Positions 45,156 to 53,506 of a DNA stretch of 64,000 nt are shown in pieces. The position numbers and the translations under genes are program-made. The notes beneath the pieces were generated by a model, which did not search any database, was not told the origin of the DNA, and was given only the letters and a program-made list of their open reading frames with translations. The stretch lies in NCBI GenBank assembly GCA_951802115.1, contig CATOPL010000002.1, positions 62,001 to 126,000 on the forward strand, read 5' to 3'. How positions within the stretch are numbered: the stretch's first letter is position 1; each line of letters begins with the position of its first letter. Origin of the DNA: an uncultured Lachnospiraceae bacterium. GTDB lineage: Bacteria > Bacillota > Clostridia > Lachnospirales > Lachnospiraceae.

Positions 45156-46411
45156 AATTTCTTATCCTTAATAATAGCAACTTGATATATAAAAGCTAAA
45201 ATTATCCAATATTGTATACTGTAAAAATCATTTCCCGTATTTAATATAAAATATGATATTAACAATAAAAACATTTTTAAAGAATACAAAGTTTTTTCGT
45301 TATAATATTGCTTTTTCCATAATTTGCAGAACAAAGAGAATAGAAAAGACATATGAAGTGAAAAATATATAATTCCCCCTTCAACTAAAAGATTCATATA
45401 AGAAGATTCGGTTTGAATTACTCCGTTAAGAAGTAAACTGTTCAAGACTGCATATTTTTTATAGTTTCCAAAGCCGACACCAACAAAAAAATTATTTAGA
45501 AACAGATTAAATGAATACATATATATTGCATTTCTGTAATGGTAAGTAGCTGCATATCTGTCATAAGCCTGTATATTTGAAACAACATTATTAAAGATAC
45601 CGAGATATCTATTCAAAAAAATATAAATATAGTCAGGCACATATTTCGGAAAAATCAAAAAACATGTAATAACTCCCGCAAAGACTAAAAGAAAAAATAA
45701 AAATACATTTTTACGCGATATTTTATTGACAAATAAAAAAAGTAGAAAAAAGACAACTGTCAAAACAAGAACAAATAGCTTGGATTGAATTAGGACTATG
45801 TTAATGCCGCTTAAAAACAAAGCTAAGAGTATCATTAAATATTTTGAAATCTTCCTGTTACTTCTTTTCCTTTCTAATATATTGATTAAAAGACACACTA
45901 CTGTAAGGGTAAGAATCAGTGTATACACCGGTTTATCTAAAAGTGTATAATTTGTAACATTATAAATTCTGGTCCCGGTCGATATCATAAGTGGAAGATA
46001 CTGTAATGCATCAAAACTTAAAAACAAGGATATTCCAATCAGTGAAAATTCAACAGCATACCAGTTTTCTATCTTTATTACAGATGATGTGGTTAAAAAG
46101 GTTAATATATACAATAAATATTTAAATTCATTATTACCCAGTCCAATTTCAGACTTTATGATGGATTTTAAAATATGCAATATACAGACAAATACAGAGA
46201 TAACTATATAGAATTTTATATTTTTTCTTATATCAAGTTTTCCCTGCTTGATTTTTAGATTAATAGTAAACAGGAATATCAGAGGAATAGCTGTAATAAA
46301 AAATGTAGGAAGATTAAATTTTTTTGCAATAGGTGCTCCAAAAACATTTAACAAAATCGTTGATACTAATATGATATCAATTACCTTTTTTAAAGATTTT
46401 GAGTGTTCCAT
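45143..46411 (-). CDS. Wzy-like polysaccharide polymerase (module IV)
   Basis: A 422-aa, very hydrophobic protein with a polar periplasmic-type loop near residues 285-330 (AYDRYAATYHYRNAIYMYSF, FVGVGFGNYKKY), followed by a helix with VEGGIIYF. This matches Wzy topology rather than any conserved catalytic motif. It lies between the GT4 (46449) and DUF1919, and with the flippase at 41845 completes module IV. Confidence 0.8.
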   Translation of the reverse strand: MEHSKSLKKVIDIILVSTILLNVFGAPIAKKFNLPTFFITAIPLIFLFTINLKIKQGKLDIRKNIKFYIVISVFVCILHILKSIIKSEIGLGNNEFKYLLYILTFLTTSSVIKIENWYAVEFSLIGISLFLSFDALQYLPLMISTGTRIYNVTNYTLLDKPVYTLILTLTVVCLLINILERKRSNRKISKYLMILLALFLSGINIVLIQSKLFVLVLTVVFFLLFLFVNKISRKNVFLFFLLVFAGVITCFLIFPKYVPDYIYIFLNRYLGIFNNVVSNIQAYDRYAATYHYRNAIYMYSFNLFLNNFFVGVGFGNYKKYAVLNSLLLNGVIQTESSYMNLLVEGGIIYFSLHMSFLFSLFCKLWKKQYYNEKTLYSLKMFLLLISYFILNTGNDFYSIQYWIILAFIYQVAIIKDKKLWNL

Positions 46412-46448
46412 AATTTTATCTCTTTTCTAAACATAACAATAAAAGATA

Positions 46449-47543
46449 TTAAATATCTTCAATTACATTTTTCCACTCTGCCGCTATTTTGTTTTCGTCA
46501 AATCGTGATAAGGAATTATGGGCGTTTGCTCCCATTATGCTGGCTGTTTCCGCGTGTTCGATATAATATATTATAGCTTCTGCCATCTGTATAGGATTAC
46601 CACGTTCAACAATAATTCCTTTGTCTGTAGTATCAAGTAGAAGTTTTGCACCGCCGGGGCTACAGTCAGTAGATATAATTGGCAGCCCTATCTCCATTGC
46701 TTCAATAATTGCATTGGGAATTCCTTCATAATCTGAAGACAATATCATCATCCTGGCTTGTTTAAGAACTTCATATACATTATTCGTAACACCACAATAG
46801 AGAACTGTATCTGCTAATCCTGACACTTCAATCATATTCTTTAAAATTTTAAGAGAACCCTCAACTTCTTTTCCATAAAGATGAAGCTTTACAAAAGGAT
46901 ATTTATTATGCACTATTTTCATGGCCTCAATTAAAATATCCTGTCTTTTTTGTTTTAGATCAATACGGGCGAGACAAATAATGTATCCGCTATTTTTTTC
47001 TTTATCCCATCTTATGTTTGTTTTTCTGAATGCAGGATTTGCAATTACATATTTTTTGATTTTATTATATTTTGCTGTATTAAAGTAGTCTCGGGCACTG
47101 TAAGTTTGGCATACCAGTCCATCAGTATACTTGTAAAATGTATGTCTTAATTTATCAGTATTTCTTATACAGGAAAAAGGATCAACGCGTTGTGATACCA
47201 ATAATTTGTATTTAATAAAGCATTTGACAACTATAAGGCTATACAGACTATGATCAGCAAAATTTATTACTAGACTAAATTCTTTGTCTCTTATCAAATT
47301 TTTAAGATCTTTGACATTTTTGTATAATCCGATGGTATTTCTTTCCAAAAATGAATTTGTTTTTTTTGAATTAAGTTCTATATAATTGATATGCTTATTT
47401 AATGTATAGAATGGTTTTTTATTACTAAGATTACAATACCATACTTCATAATACTGCGTCATGGTATTAGCAAGCCAAGTGAAAATTTTTAATGATCCGC
47501 CATGGCTGCTTCCATTTGTCACAAAAAGAAGTTTTTTCTTCAT
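46449..47543 (-). CDS. Glycosyltransferase family 4
   Basis: A 364-aa GT-B enzyme starting LLFVTNGSSHGGSLKIFTWL. The donor domain has ICLARIDLKQKRQDILIEA, LHLYGKE, LSSDYEGIPNAIIEAMEIG and PIISTDCSPGGAKLLL. The same LSSDxEGxPNxxxEAM signature occurs in the GT4 at 60351, so the two may use similar donors. It is transcribed with the GT4 at 47595, 51 bases away. Confidence 0.9.
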   Translation of the reverse strand: MKKKLLFVTNGSSHGGSLKIFTWLANTMTQYYEVWYCNLSNKKPFYTLNKHINYIELNSKKTNSFLERNTIGLYKNVKDLKNLIRDKEFSLVINFADHSLYSLIVVKCFIKYKLLVSQRVDPFSCIRNTDKLRHTFYKYTDGLVCQTYSARDYFNTAKYNKIKKYVIANPAFRKTNIRWDKEKNSGYIICLARIDLKQKRQDILIEAMKIVHNKYPFVKLHLYGKEVEGSLKILKNMIEVSGLADTVLYCGVTNNVYEVLKQARMMILSSDYEGIPNAIIEAMEIGLPIISTDCSPGGAKLLLDTTDKGIIVERGNPIQMAEAIIYYIEHAETASIMGANAHNSLSRFDENKIAAEWKNVIEDI

Positions 47544-47594
47544 TCATTTGCACCCTAATATGACTCTTTCATATTATTAAATATTGCTTAAATA

Positions 47595-48791
47595 TTATAA
47601 AACACATTTTTTCAATTTCTTATAAAAATCCGTCCGTTTTTCTTCCAGCTTTGAACTCTCATATTTCTTCGATCTCTCAAATAGCTCATCACGGCTTTGA
47701 ATTGCTTTTTCCCAATTTTCCAGATATGGTTTTATTTTATTTGCAAATGCCTTTCCATCAAATTTATCGACTAATAATTCTCCAGAAAGTAATTCACAAA
47801 CTCCGTCTATTTTTGAACCAAAACACAACAGTCCGCTGGCCATTGCTTCAATTACCGATCTTGGAAGTCCTTCTCCTGTAGACGGAAATACAAGAATATG
47901 TCCTTTCATTAATTCTGGCTGAACATTTTGAAATCCGGATTTCCATCCTACAAAATTCAATTCGGACATGACTCCCAGTTTTTGTGCGAGAGCTTCAAAC
48001 TCTGAGCGGATTTCTCCGTCTCCAATTAAAATTCCACGTATGGAATATCCTTGTTTTTTTAGTTCTGCAATCGTTTCAATGAAAATATCCTGTCCTTTTC
48101 GGTGATCAAGCATCTCACCAATATGCACAAGAACAATCGGGTCAGGGCATTTATTCGACCATTCTCTTTTTTTGTAATCTTCCGCATACAAATTAATTGT
48201 AGAATACGAACTTTCGAAATACTTTTGTCCCTTCTTTCGGTTAATTCTGGCTGTAGAAGGGTACAACTGCTGCAATACATGTTCGGTTACATAGGAAACG
48301 CCGTTCGCAGTTCTGCACATTCTTTTTGTTTGATTGGTAATGAATTTTTGAATGAACGGCTGATATATATGATGCATAGATTGAACAGAAAAGTGTGTCT
48401 GCGGGTTATTCATCAGTTCAACCGCAAATGGTTTCCTACTTTTTCTGACTATGGAATAAGAAACCATGGAAATCGGACTGGGTGCTCTGAATATAACGCA
48501 GTCTGCTTCTTTCAGTGCTTTTGTTAACGCTCTTCGTATTGCGGGATAGTGTTTTATGATTCCGCCTGCTCCTCGAAAATCCGGCATTCCGATAAATGTG
48601 ACTTCTTTTCTGTCCGAACGAAGAGCCTTTACACCCGTCTGCCTGCTTTTTTTCATTCGTGCACACACAATAAGGGAATCGAACACTTTTAAATACCGTT
48701 CCCAAAACCTGACATCTGATTGCTTATCAACCCACACTTCTCCATTTGGAAGCTGTGTAAAGTGCTGTTCCTGAATTACCAGTAATTTCAT
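47595..48791 (-). CDS. Glycosyltransferase family 4
   Basis: A 398-aa GT-B enzyme. The N-terminus LLVIQEQHFTQLPNGEVWVD contains the acceptor-site region. The donor half has LVHIGEMLDHRKGQDIFIET, GILIGDGEIR, LNFVGWKSGFQNVQPELM and VFPSTGEGLPRSVIEAMASG. AGGA lies before ATG 48791. It is the second gene of module IV after the GT2 at 48895. Confidence 0.9.
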   Translation of the reverse strand: MKLLVIQEQHFTQLPNGEVWVDKQSDVRFWERYLKVFDSLIVCARMKKSRQTGVKALRSDRKEVTFIGMPDFRGAGGIIKHYPAIRRALTKALKEADCVIFRAPSPISMVSYSIVRKSRKPFAVELMNNPQTHFSVQSMHHIYQPFIQKFITNQTKRMCRTANGVSYVTEHVLQQLYPSTARINRKKGQKYFESSYSTINLYAEDYKKREWSNKCPDPIVLVHIGEMLDHRKGQDIFIETIAELKKQGYSIRGILIGDGEIRSEFEALAQKLGVMSELNFVGWKSGFQNVQPELMKGHILVFPSTGEGLPRSVIEAMASGLLCFGSKIDGVCELLSGELLVDKFDGKAFANKIKPYLENWEKAIQSRDELFERSKKYESSKLEEKRTDFYKKLKKCVL

Positions 48792-48894
48792 AATAAATCC
48801 TATCTATCGCTTGTTTTGTTTAACAATTACCAGAAGCGTTTATTCCTACGACAACAAGTTTAAATCTCGCAGACAATGAAAAGATATTTTTGAG

Positions 48895-49689
48895 TCAGAA
48901 AAATTTATATCCCCATTTTTTAAAATAACAACGCATCGACTGAATGTGATACCAGAAAAGCGTTTTACTTTTATGCGATCCCTGCTCCCATTTATGTATG
49001 ATGCTGGTTCCGGGATAATACATAAGTTTGGAAACCTGATTTACCCTTTTACATAAATCCGCATCTTCCAGATACAGAAAAAAATTGTTATCAAATCCGC
49101 CTAATTCCCGAAACAGTTTTGTTTTAATCACCAGGAAACTGCCCTGACCAAACGGAACCTGGAATGTTTTTGAAAAATCTTTATTTTGCAAAGTATGCCT
49201 GGCCATTCTTCTTGGAAATAAACCTCTGCAAAACATACGGATAAACATATCTAAAACAGTAACCTCTTCTCTGTATACCAGTTGAAGTTTACCGTTTTCA
49301 TCTATAATTTTGGGGATGCACATACCCACATCATTATTTTTATCCAGGTATTCAATAATAGAAGAAAACGTATCCTCTATTAAAAGAACATCCGGATTAA
49401 TAATGGCATGATAGTCGGAGTTCAATTTAGGTAGTATATAATTGTGTCCTTTTCCAAAGCCAAGATTAGTGCCTGTATATAGATAACAGACATCATGATA
49501 TTGAGAAATCCATTTTTCAAAGAGCTCTTTTTCGTTTCTATCTTCAGAGGATTCCGGATAACTGTTATCAACAATAAAAATTTGCTTTGATAACTGAGGA
49601 TCTGTATATTTTTCAATACTTTCTAATGCATACCAGGCGTCCCTATAATTGTGGTATACCACAATGGTTAAACTTAATTTTGCATCCAT
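48895..49689 (-). CDS. Glycosyltransferase family 2 (rhamnosyltransferase-like)
   Basis: A 264-aa GT-A enzyme of the rhamnosyltransferase-like type, with SLTIVVYHNYRDAWYALESI, IFIVDNSYP, NLGFGKGHNYILPKLNSDYH, the metal site in INPDVLL, and FFLYLEDADLCKRV near residue 210. It is the first intact gene of module IV. Upstream lie the remains of an epimerase gene and then element D. Confidence 0.88.
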   Translation of the reverse strand: MDAKLSLTIVVYHNYRDAWYALESIEKYTDPQLSKQIFIVDNSYPESSEDRNEKELFEKWISQYHDVCYLYTGTNLGFGKGHNYILPKLNSDYHAIINPDVLLIEDTFSSIIEYLDKNNDVGMCIPKIIDENGKLQLVYREEVTVLDMFIRMFCRGLFPRRMARHTLQNKDFSKTFQVPFGQGSFLVIKTKLFRELGGFDNNFFLYLEDADLCKRVNQVSKLMYYPGTSIIHKWEQGSHKSKTLFWYHIQSMRCYFKKWGYKFF

Positions 49690-49710
49690 ATTTTCTCTTC
49701 AAAAACGCGC

Positions 49711-50476
49711 TCAAAAAGCTAAACATATTACTGAGTTACGTATAAAAGCCATTATTTCATTCCATAGATTTCCTGATTCTACTTTGCGGGCTGGTGAATG
49801 TTTTGATCCAAAATCCATTACTATTTCCTTTATATCCGCGTAGGTCATCTCTGCATCACCTGTTTGAATCGGAATAAGCTATATTCCACGCTGTTTTCGT
49901 TTATATCCATTGTTTTTGGACAATGAAGATACCCTCCTATATCTGTCATTAATATAAGTAAAAGTTTTTTACAGTTTCCGAAATTAAAGCTTCATATTGT
50001 CTTCCTGTCCACAACCGATCTGAAAATATGCCATATCCGAACGTTCTGCCAGCGCATATATCGTAAAAAACAGAGTCCGGGACATGGAATCTCGTACAGC
50101 TTGGAAAATACATAAGTTATTAGTTTGTTGGGTTTAGATCTTTTGTAGAGTAGGTAAACTTTTGATTTTTTCCATATATGATGGAATTGGAATCATACAA
50201 TAGGTGATCCATTTCCAAAACATCATTAGCATAAGAATGCCTGCAGGACGCCAGAATATTGCAAAATTCAATCAAGTTGGATTCCACTTAGGCATTCGGA
50301 TTAATAATCAAATAACGCACCCCAGTTTGGGCAATAAGATGCACAACAATTTGTAGTTGATAGTTATGGAATACGGAAGCAACCAACTTTTCATAATCGT
50401 TATTAATAATATCTATTCCAAATAACACGAACTGTACGGTTTCCGTTATCGTCGATAATGGTTTTATATAGTTCAT
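49711..50476 (-). pseudogene. UDP-glucuronate 4-epimerase-type nucleotide-sugar epimerase, heavily decayed
   Basis: Translated fragments of one gene can be followed on the - strand. They are QIVVHLIAQTGVRYLIINP (near 50330), a TAA at 50288-50290, SNLIEFCNILASCRHSY and the YDSNSIIYG equivalent of the YxxxSSVYG motif, a stop at 50120, SKLYEIPCPGL (near 50080), a frameshift into SDMAYF, and finally TYADIKEIVMDFG (stop at 49711). Order and spacing match capsule-type UDP-glucuronate/glucose 4-epimerases, but with the N-terminal NAD site and large parts missing. It would have supplied galacturonate to module IV. A 38-codon ORF at 50403-50519 overlaps it and looks meaningless. Confidence 0.75.
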
Positions 50477-50554
50477 TTACAAAAATTTTGCCATGAAGCT
50501 CTATATCAAATGGAGTCATTCAGCTAACTCCCGTTTTTGATAAATTCTCTGAAA

Positions 50555-50584
50555 AATGAAAAATGGAAGTATTCCCTTCCATTC
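50555..50584 (-). terminator. Intrinsic terminator between site D and module IV
   Basis: On the - strand an 8-bp stem (AATGGAAG / CTTCCATT, at 50576-50583 and 50562-50569) with a 6-base loop is followed by TTTTC. It occupies the same position relative to its core as the terminators at elements A, B and C. Confidence 0.7.
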
Positions 50585-50599
50585 CCTTTTCGCGGCAAT

Positions 50600-50683
50600 C
50601 GTCTAGTGCCCCCTTTAGCGGCAATCAAAAAGGAAGCCCCTAAAATAAGGACTTCCAGCGCTTAATGACCATATTTTTGACCA
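50600..50683 (+). repeat. Recombination-site-like element D, next to the integrase 3' end
   Basis: Core TGCCCCCTTTAGCG at 50607-50620 with a weak left arm. TGACCA direct repeats spaced 12 bases (50666, 50678) follow 45 bases later, the same layout as in A and B, and end 4 bases before the integrase stop codon. Between core and repeats lies the integrase terminator. D is the most diverged of the four copies. It faces the module IV side. Confidence 0.68.
50627..50656 (-). terminator. Integrase terminator
   Basis: On the - strand GGAAGTCC and GGGCTTCC pair (one mismatch) around a loop and are followed by TTTTT. It lies 32 bases after the integrase stop. Confidence 0.7.
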
Positions 50684-50687
50684 TTAA

Positions 50688-51791
50688 TCAGGAGAGTAGT
50701 TCCATGCATTCTTTTTTTCGTTCAAGGTTACTGTGCACATAAATATTTAATGTTGTATTGACAGATGCATGTCCAAGGATTTCGGCCATTGTTTTGTGAT
50801 CAAATCCTCGTTGGATTCCGATTGTAGCGAAACTATGCCGGAGAGAATGAAAATTTAGATAACGCAGTTTGCATTTTTCCAGAATCCGTTTATATCTTTT
50901 TTGAATATTCCGAGGTTCCATGAAGCGTTCTGTTCCAGTCAATATAAAATCATCTTTGCTTCCCTTTCTTTTCTGCACTTCAATGACTAGAAAATTCGGC
51001 AGCGGAATATCCCGTATGGAAGAAGCTGTCTTCGGTGATTCCATACACAATATGGTTTTAGACTTATTATGAACTCCATCATAATCAGCATTCTTTATTC
51101 GATAAATGGTGCGTCTTATCAGAATTTGTTCACTCTCCGGATCATAATCACCCCACATCAAACCACTAAGTTCTCCTACTCGAATTCCAGTGTACATACA
51201 TAACAGGATTCCAAAAGAAAAATCATCCTCTTGCTTACGAAGGTATTCTTCCAAGTGTTTCCATTCTTTTAATGTAAAAATGTCCGGTGTATTTTTTCTT
51301 GATTTGGGAAGTTGATAAAATGGTATAGGAGTATTTATATATTCACGACGCTGCGCCAGTTTCAGGGCGCTTTGAAACAGGATCAGAATAGAATGCAGAT
51401 AAGAAGATGCGATATTTGTTTCGGTTTTTGACAAAATAAAAGCCTGGATCCGTGCAGAGGACAGCTGATCCAGCAGCATTCCGCCCCAAAATGGGCGCAG
51501 ATGATGCTCAATTATTGTCTCATAAAAAAAATAGCTACTTTCTTTTACTTTGGGGCGGACCTCTTTTTTCCATTCATTAAAAAGCTTGTTGAATGTAATA
51601 CTAATGATTTCGCAGGAATCTGCAATTTCAAAATTTCGCAAAACATCATTTCTTTTTTGCTTAACCTCCAGATATTTACCGGCATACACATACCCATACT
51701 GAATACTGCCATCCGGCTTTCTGCCTTTGATGTATCTGGCTTCCCACCTCCCGTCTTTTCTTTTACGAATGTTTTCTCCCTTTCTCGACAT
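50688..51791 (-). CDS. Tyrosine recombinase / phage-type integrase
   Basis: A tyrosine recombinase of about 367 aa. The N-terminus (RKDGRWEARYIKGRKPDGS) is the small arm-binding-like domain of Tn916/phage-type integrases, followed by a SAM-like core-binding domain. The catalytic domain shows the first arginine in YTGIRVGELSGLMW, HSLRHSFATIGI (HxxR), ILGHASVNTT and the nucleophile in LNIYVH, so all key residues are present. ATG 51791 has AGGAG 6 bases upstream. Open frame continues to 51914 without support. No excisionase, relaxase or phage genes accompany it. It lies between sites D and C, pointing away from the promoter at 51952. Confidence 0.92.
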   Translation of the reverse strand: MSRKGENIRKRKDGRWEARYIKGRKPDGSIQYGYVYAGKYLEVKQKRNDVLRNFEIADSCEIISITFNKLFNEWKKEVRPKVKESSYFFYETIIEHHLRPFWGGMLLDQLSSARIQAFILSKTETNIASSYLHSILILFQSALKLAQRREYINTPIPFYQLPKSRKNTPDIFTLKEWKHLEEYLRKQEDDFSFGILLCMYTGIRVGELSGLMWGDYDPESEQILIRRTIYRIKNADYDGVHNKSKTILCMESPKTASSIRDIPLPNFLVIEVQKRKGSKDDFILTGTERFMEPRNIQKRYKRILEKCKLRYLNFHSLRHSFATIGIQRGFDHKTMAEILGHASVNTTLNIYVHSNLERKKECMELLS

Positions 51792-51951
51792 AATGTCTCC
51801 TTTCTCTTTTGTGACCACGCTCTTGACTGCGCAAAAAATCAGTTTCAGCATAAAATTAGCATATGTAATATGGGAAAAACTGGTTTTTGCACAAAAAATG
51901 AGACTCAGAACCAATTTTTTATAGAAATTTCTGCTAATTTTAAAAGATAAA

Positions 51952-51980
51952 TTGACTTATTGAGAAAGAAATGATAGAAT
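51952..51980 (+). promoter_or_regulatory. Strong sigma-A-type promoter reading towards site C and module V
   Basis: TTGACT (51952-51957), exactly 17 bases, then TAGAAT (51975-51980). The predicted transcript would start near 51987 and run through the leader hairpin, site C and the terminator into the GT4 at 52235. It diverges from the integrase gene. I see no promoter of this quality feeding sites A, B or D. Confidence 0.75.
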
Positions 51981-51986
51981 ATAGCC

Positions 51987-52030
51987 AATGACTTGATTAA
52001 AAAAGCAGAAATTGGGTAATCATAGTCATT
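51987..52030 (+). promoter_or_regulatory. Leader RNA hairpin at the predicted 5' end
   Basis: AATGACT-T-GATTA (51987-51999) pairs with TAATC-AT-AGTCATT (52017-52030), giving a 12-pair stem with a small bulge and a 17-base loop, right at the predicted transcription start. Together with the downstream terminator it has the layout of an antitermination leader, such as those read by NusG paralogues of the LoaP type. It could also stabilise the mRNA. No LoaP/NusG-like gene is in the window. Confidence 0.5.
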
Positions 52031-52036
52031 GAAGAG

Positions 52037-52102
52037 GTCGCTAAAGGGGGCATTTAGTGAACAAAATGTCGGTAAAATGGGAGATTTTGGGCTTCCATTT
52101 TT
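52037..52102 (-). repeat. Recombination-site-like element C (inverted, promoter-proximal)
   Basis: Core on the - strand: arms CGCTAAA (52039-52045) and TTTAGTG (52053-52059) with spacer GGGGGCA as read on +. The 66 bases match 36405-36470 in inverted orientation with a single mismatch. Unlike A, B and D it lacks the TGACCA repeats. On that side it has the promoter and leader hairpin instead. The rest of 52107-52234 is an A/T-rich leader without a recognisable gene. Confidence 0.78.
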
Positions 52103-52106
52103 CGTT
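52074..52106 (+). terminator. Intrinsic terminator in the module V leader
   Basis: AAATGGGAG (52075-52083) and CTTCCATTT (52092-52100) form a 9-bp stem with one G-U pair, followed by TTCGTTTT. It lies between the promoter at 51952 and the first gene of module V, so full expression should need read-through. Confidence 0.7.
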
Positions 52107-52234
52107 TTACAAACAAATAAAAATTTTTAAACATTACGGATTTAAATAAAAATAATGCAGTTTAAAGGTTAACATATTTATGTTTGGGGATATATGAATT
52201 GTTCTCAGCAATAGGGGAGGAAGCGCTGGCAACT

Positions 52235-53497
52235 ATGAAAAAAAGGATGCTGATATATGCGCATTATTATGTTCCGGATGTCGCTTCTACAGGGCAGCTT
52301 CTCCGGGAACTTGCAGAAGGCATGCTGGATACTTTTGATGTCACAGTAATTTGCGTCGTTCCGTCTTATACAGGGAAGATAGCATCTGCGTATAAAACTC
52401 AAAGATATTATAGAGAAACCATTAACGGCGTACAGGTATTAAGAATTCGTGTTCCGGAATTCCGAAAAAGCAACAAATTCAGCAGAGTGATAAATATTCT
52501 TTCATATTTGACAGGTGCCGTACATGCCACATTTGCAGTTGGTCCACAAGATTATATCTTTTCCATTTCGCAACCGCCAATTCTCGGAGGATTGATCGGA
52601 GTATTTGGAAAATGGTTAAAACACGCAAAGTATATATATAATATTCAGGATTTTAATCCGGAGCAGACAATAGCTGTTGGATATTTTAAAAACCGATTAT
52701 TGCTGCGAATGATGATGAAGCTGGATAAATTCAGTTGCAGACATGCAGATCTTGTAATTACTGTGGGTCGGGATCTTATCGAAACATTGAAAATACGTTT
52801 TTATAATGGTAAGATTCCAAAACATGTCATGATCAATAATTGGATTAATGAAAAAGAAATTTATCCCTTGTCGCAGGAAAATGAAGGAGTAATAAACTTC
52901 AGGCAGTGTTATGGACTAAGTAATAAATTTGTCATAATGTACTCTGGAAATATCGGGCTTTATTATGATCTGAAAAATCTGATAAAAGTAATACAGAAGT
53001 TTAATCCACAGATACAATCTAAAGATGGAAGAGAAATTGTTTTTGCCTTTGTAGGAGAAGGAAGCATATTAAATGAATTAAAGCAATATAAAAGTAAGCA
53101 TCATTTGGATAATGTTGTATTTATCCCTTATCAGAAAAAAGAAGATTTGATTTACAGTATGAATGCTGCTGATCTTCACTGGTGTGTAAACGCAGACGGA
53201 ATAAAAGGAGTTTCCTGTCCGTCAAAATTTTATGGCATTGCTGCGGTTGGTAAACCTGTACTCGGTGTGTTGGAAGATGGATCAGAAATTCAAATGCTCA
53301 TTGATCAGATTAAATGCGGACGGTGCGCTGCTCCTGGAGATTATCAAAAAATCAAAGAAAATATTCAGTGGTTTATTGATCATGCTGGAACAGAAGAAAT
53401 AAAGCAGATGGGAAGAAATGGCCGTAACTATTTGGTTACGCATCTGTCAAAAGACATATCCATTGAAAAGTACAAAAAGTGTATTTTAGAAAACTGA
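52235..53497 (+). CDS. Glycosyltransferase family 4 (WbuB-like), first gene of module V
   Basis: A GT-B enzyme of about 420 aa resembling WbuB/WcaI-type transferases: MLIYAHYYVPDVASTGQLLR, FSISQPPILGG, YNIQDFNPEQTIAVGYF, YSGNIGLYYDLKNLI, FVFVGEGS-like FAFVGEGSIL and CPSKFYGIAAVGKPVLG. I choose ATG 52235, with GGGGAGG about 14 bases upstream. A TTG at 52184 in the same frame is possible. It opens the module V operon behind element C and is the gene most likely transcribed from the promoter at 51952. Confidence 0.88.
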   Translation: MKKRMLIYAHYYVPDVASTGQLLRELAEGMLDTFDVTVICVVPSYTGKIASAYKTQRYYRETINGVQVLRIRVPEFRKSNKFSRVINILSYLTGAVHATFAVGPQDYIFSISQPPILGGLIGVFGKWLKHAKYIYNIQDFNPEQTIAVGYFKNRLLLRMMMKLDKFSCRHADLVITVGRDLIETLKIRFYNGKIPKHVMINNWINEKEIYPLSQENEGVINFRQCYGLSNKFVIMYSGNIGLYYDLKNLIKVIQKFNPQIQSKDGREIVFAFVGEGSILNELKQYKSKHHLDNVVFIPYQKKEDLIYSMNAADLHWCVNADGIKGVSCPSKFYGIAAVGKPVLGVLEDGSEIQMLIDQIKCGRCAAPGDYQKIKENIQWFIDHAGTEEIKQMGRNGRNYLVTHLSKDISIEKYKKCILEN

Positions 53498-53506
53498 GGT
53501 GAGTCT

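Noticed and set aside
50403..50519. 38-codon ORF upstream of the epimerase remnant
   Set aside because: It overlaps the remnant in another frame and resembles nothing I recognise.
50688..51791. Integrase as the mark of a prophage or conjugative element
   Set aside because: No structural phage, replication, excisionase or transfer genes lie near it, and its neighbouring sites recur at operon starts, which fits a resident switch better.
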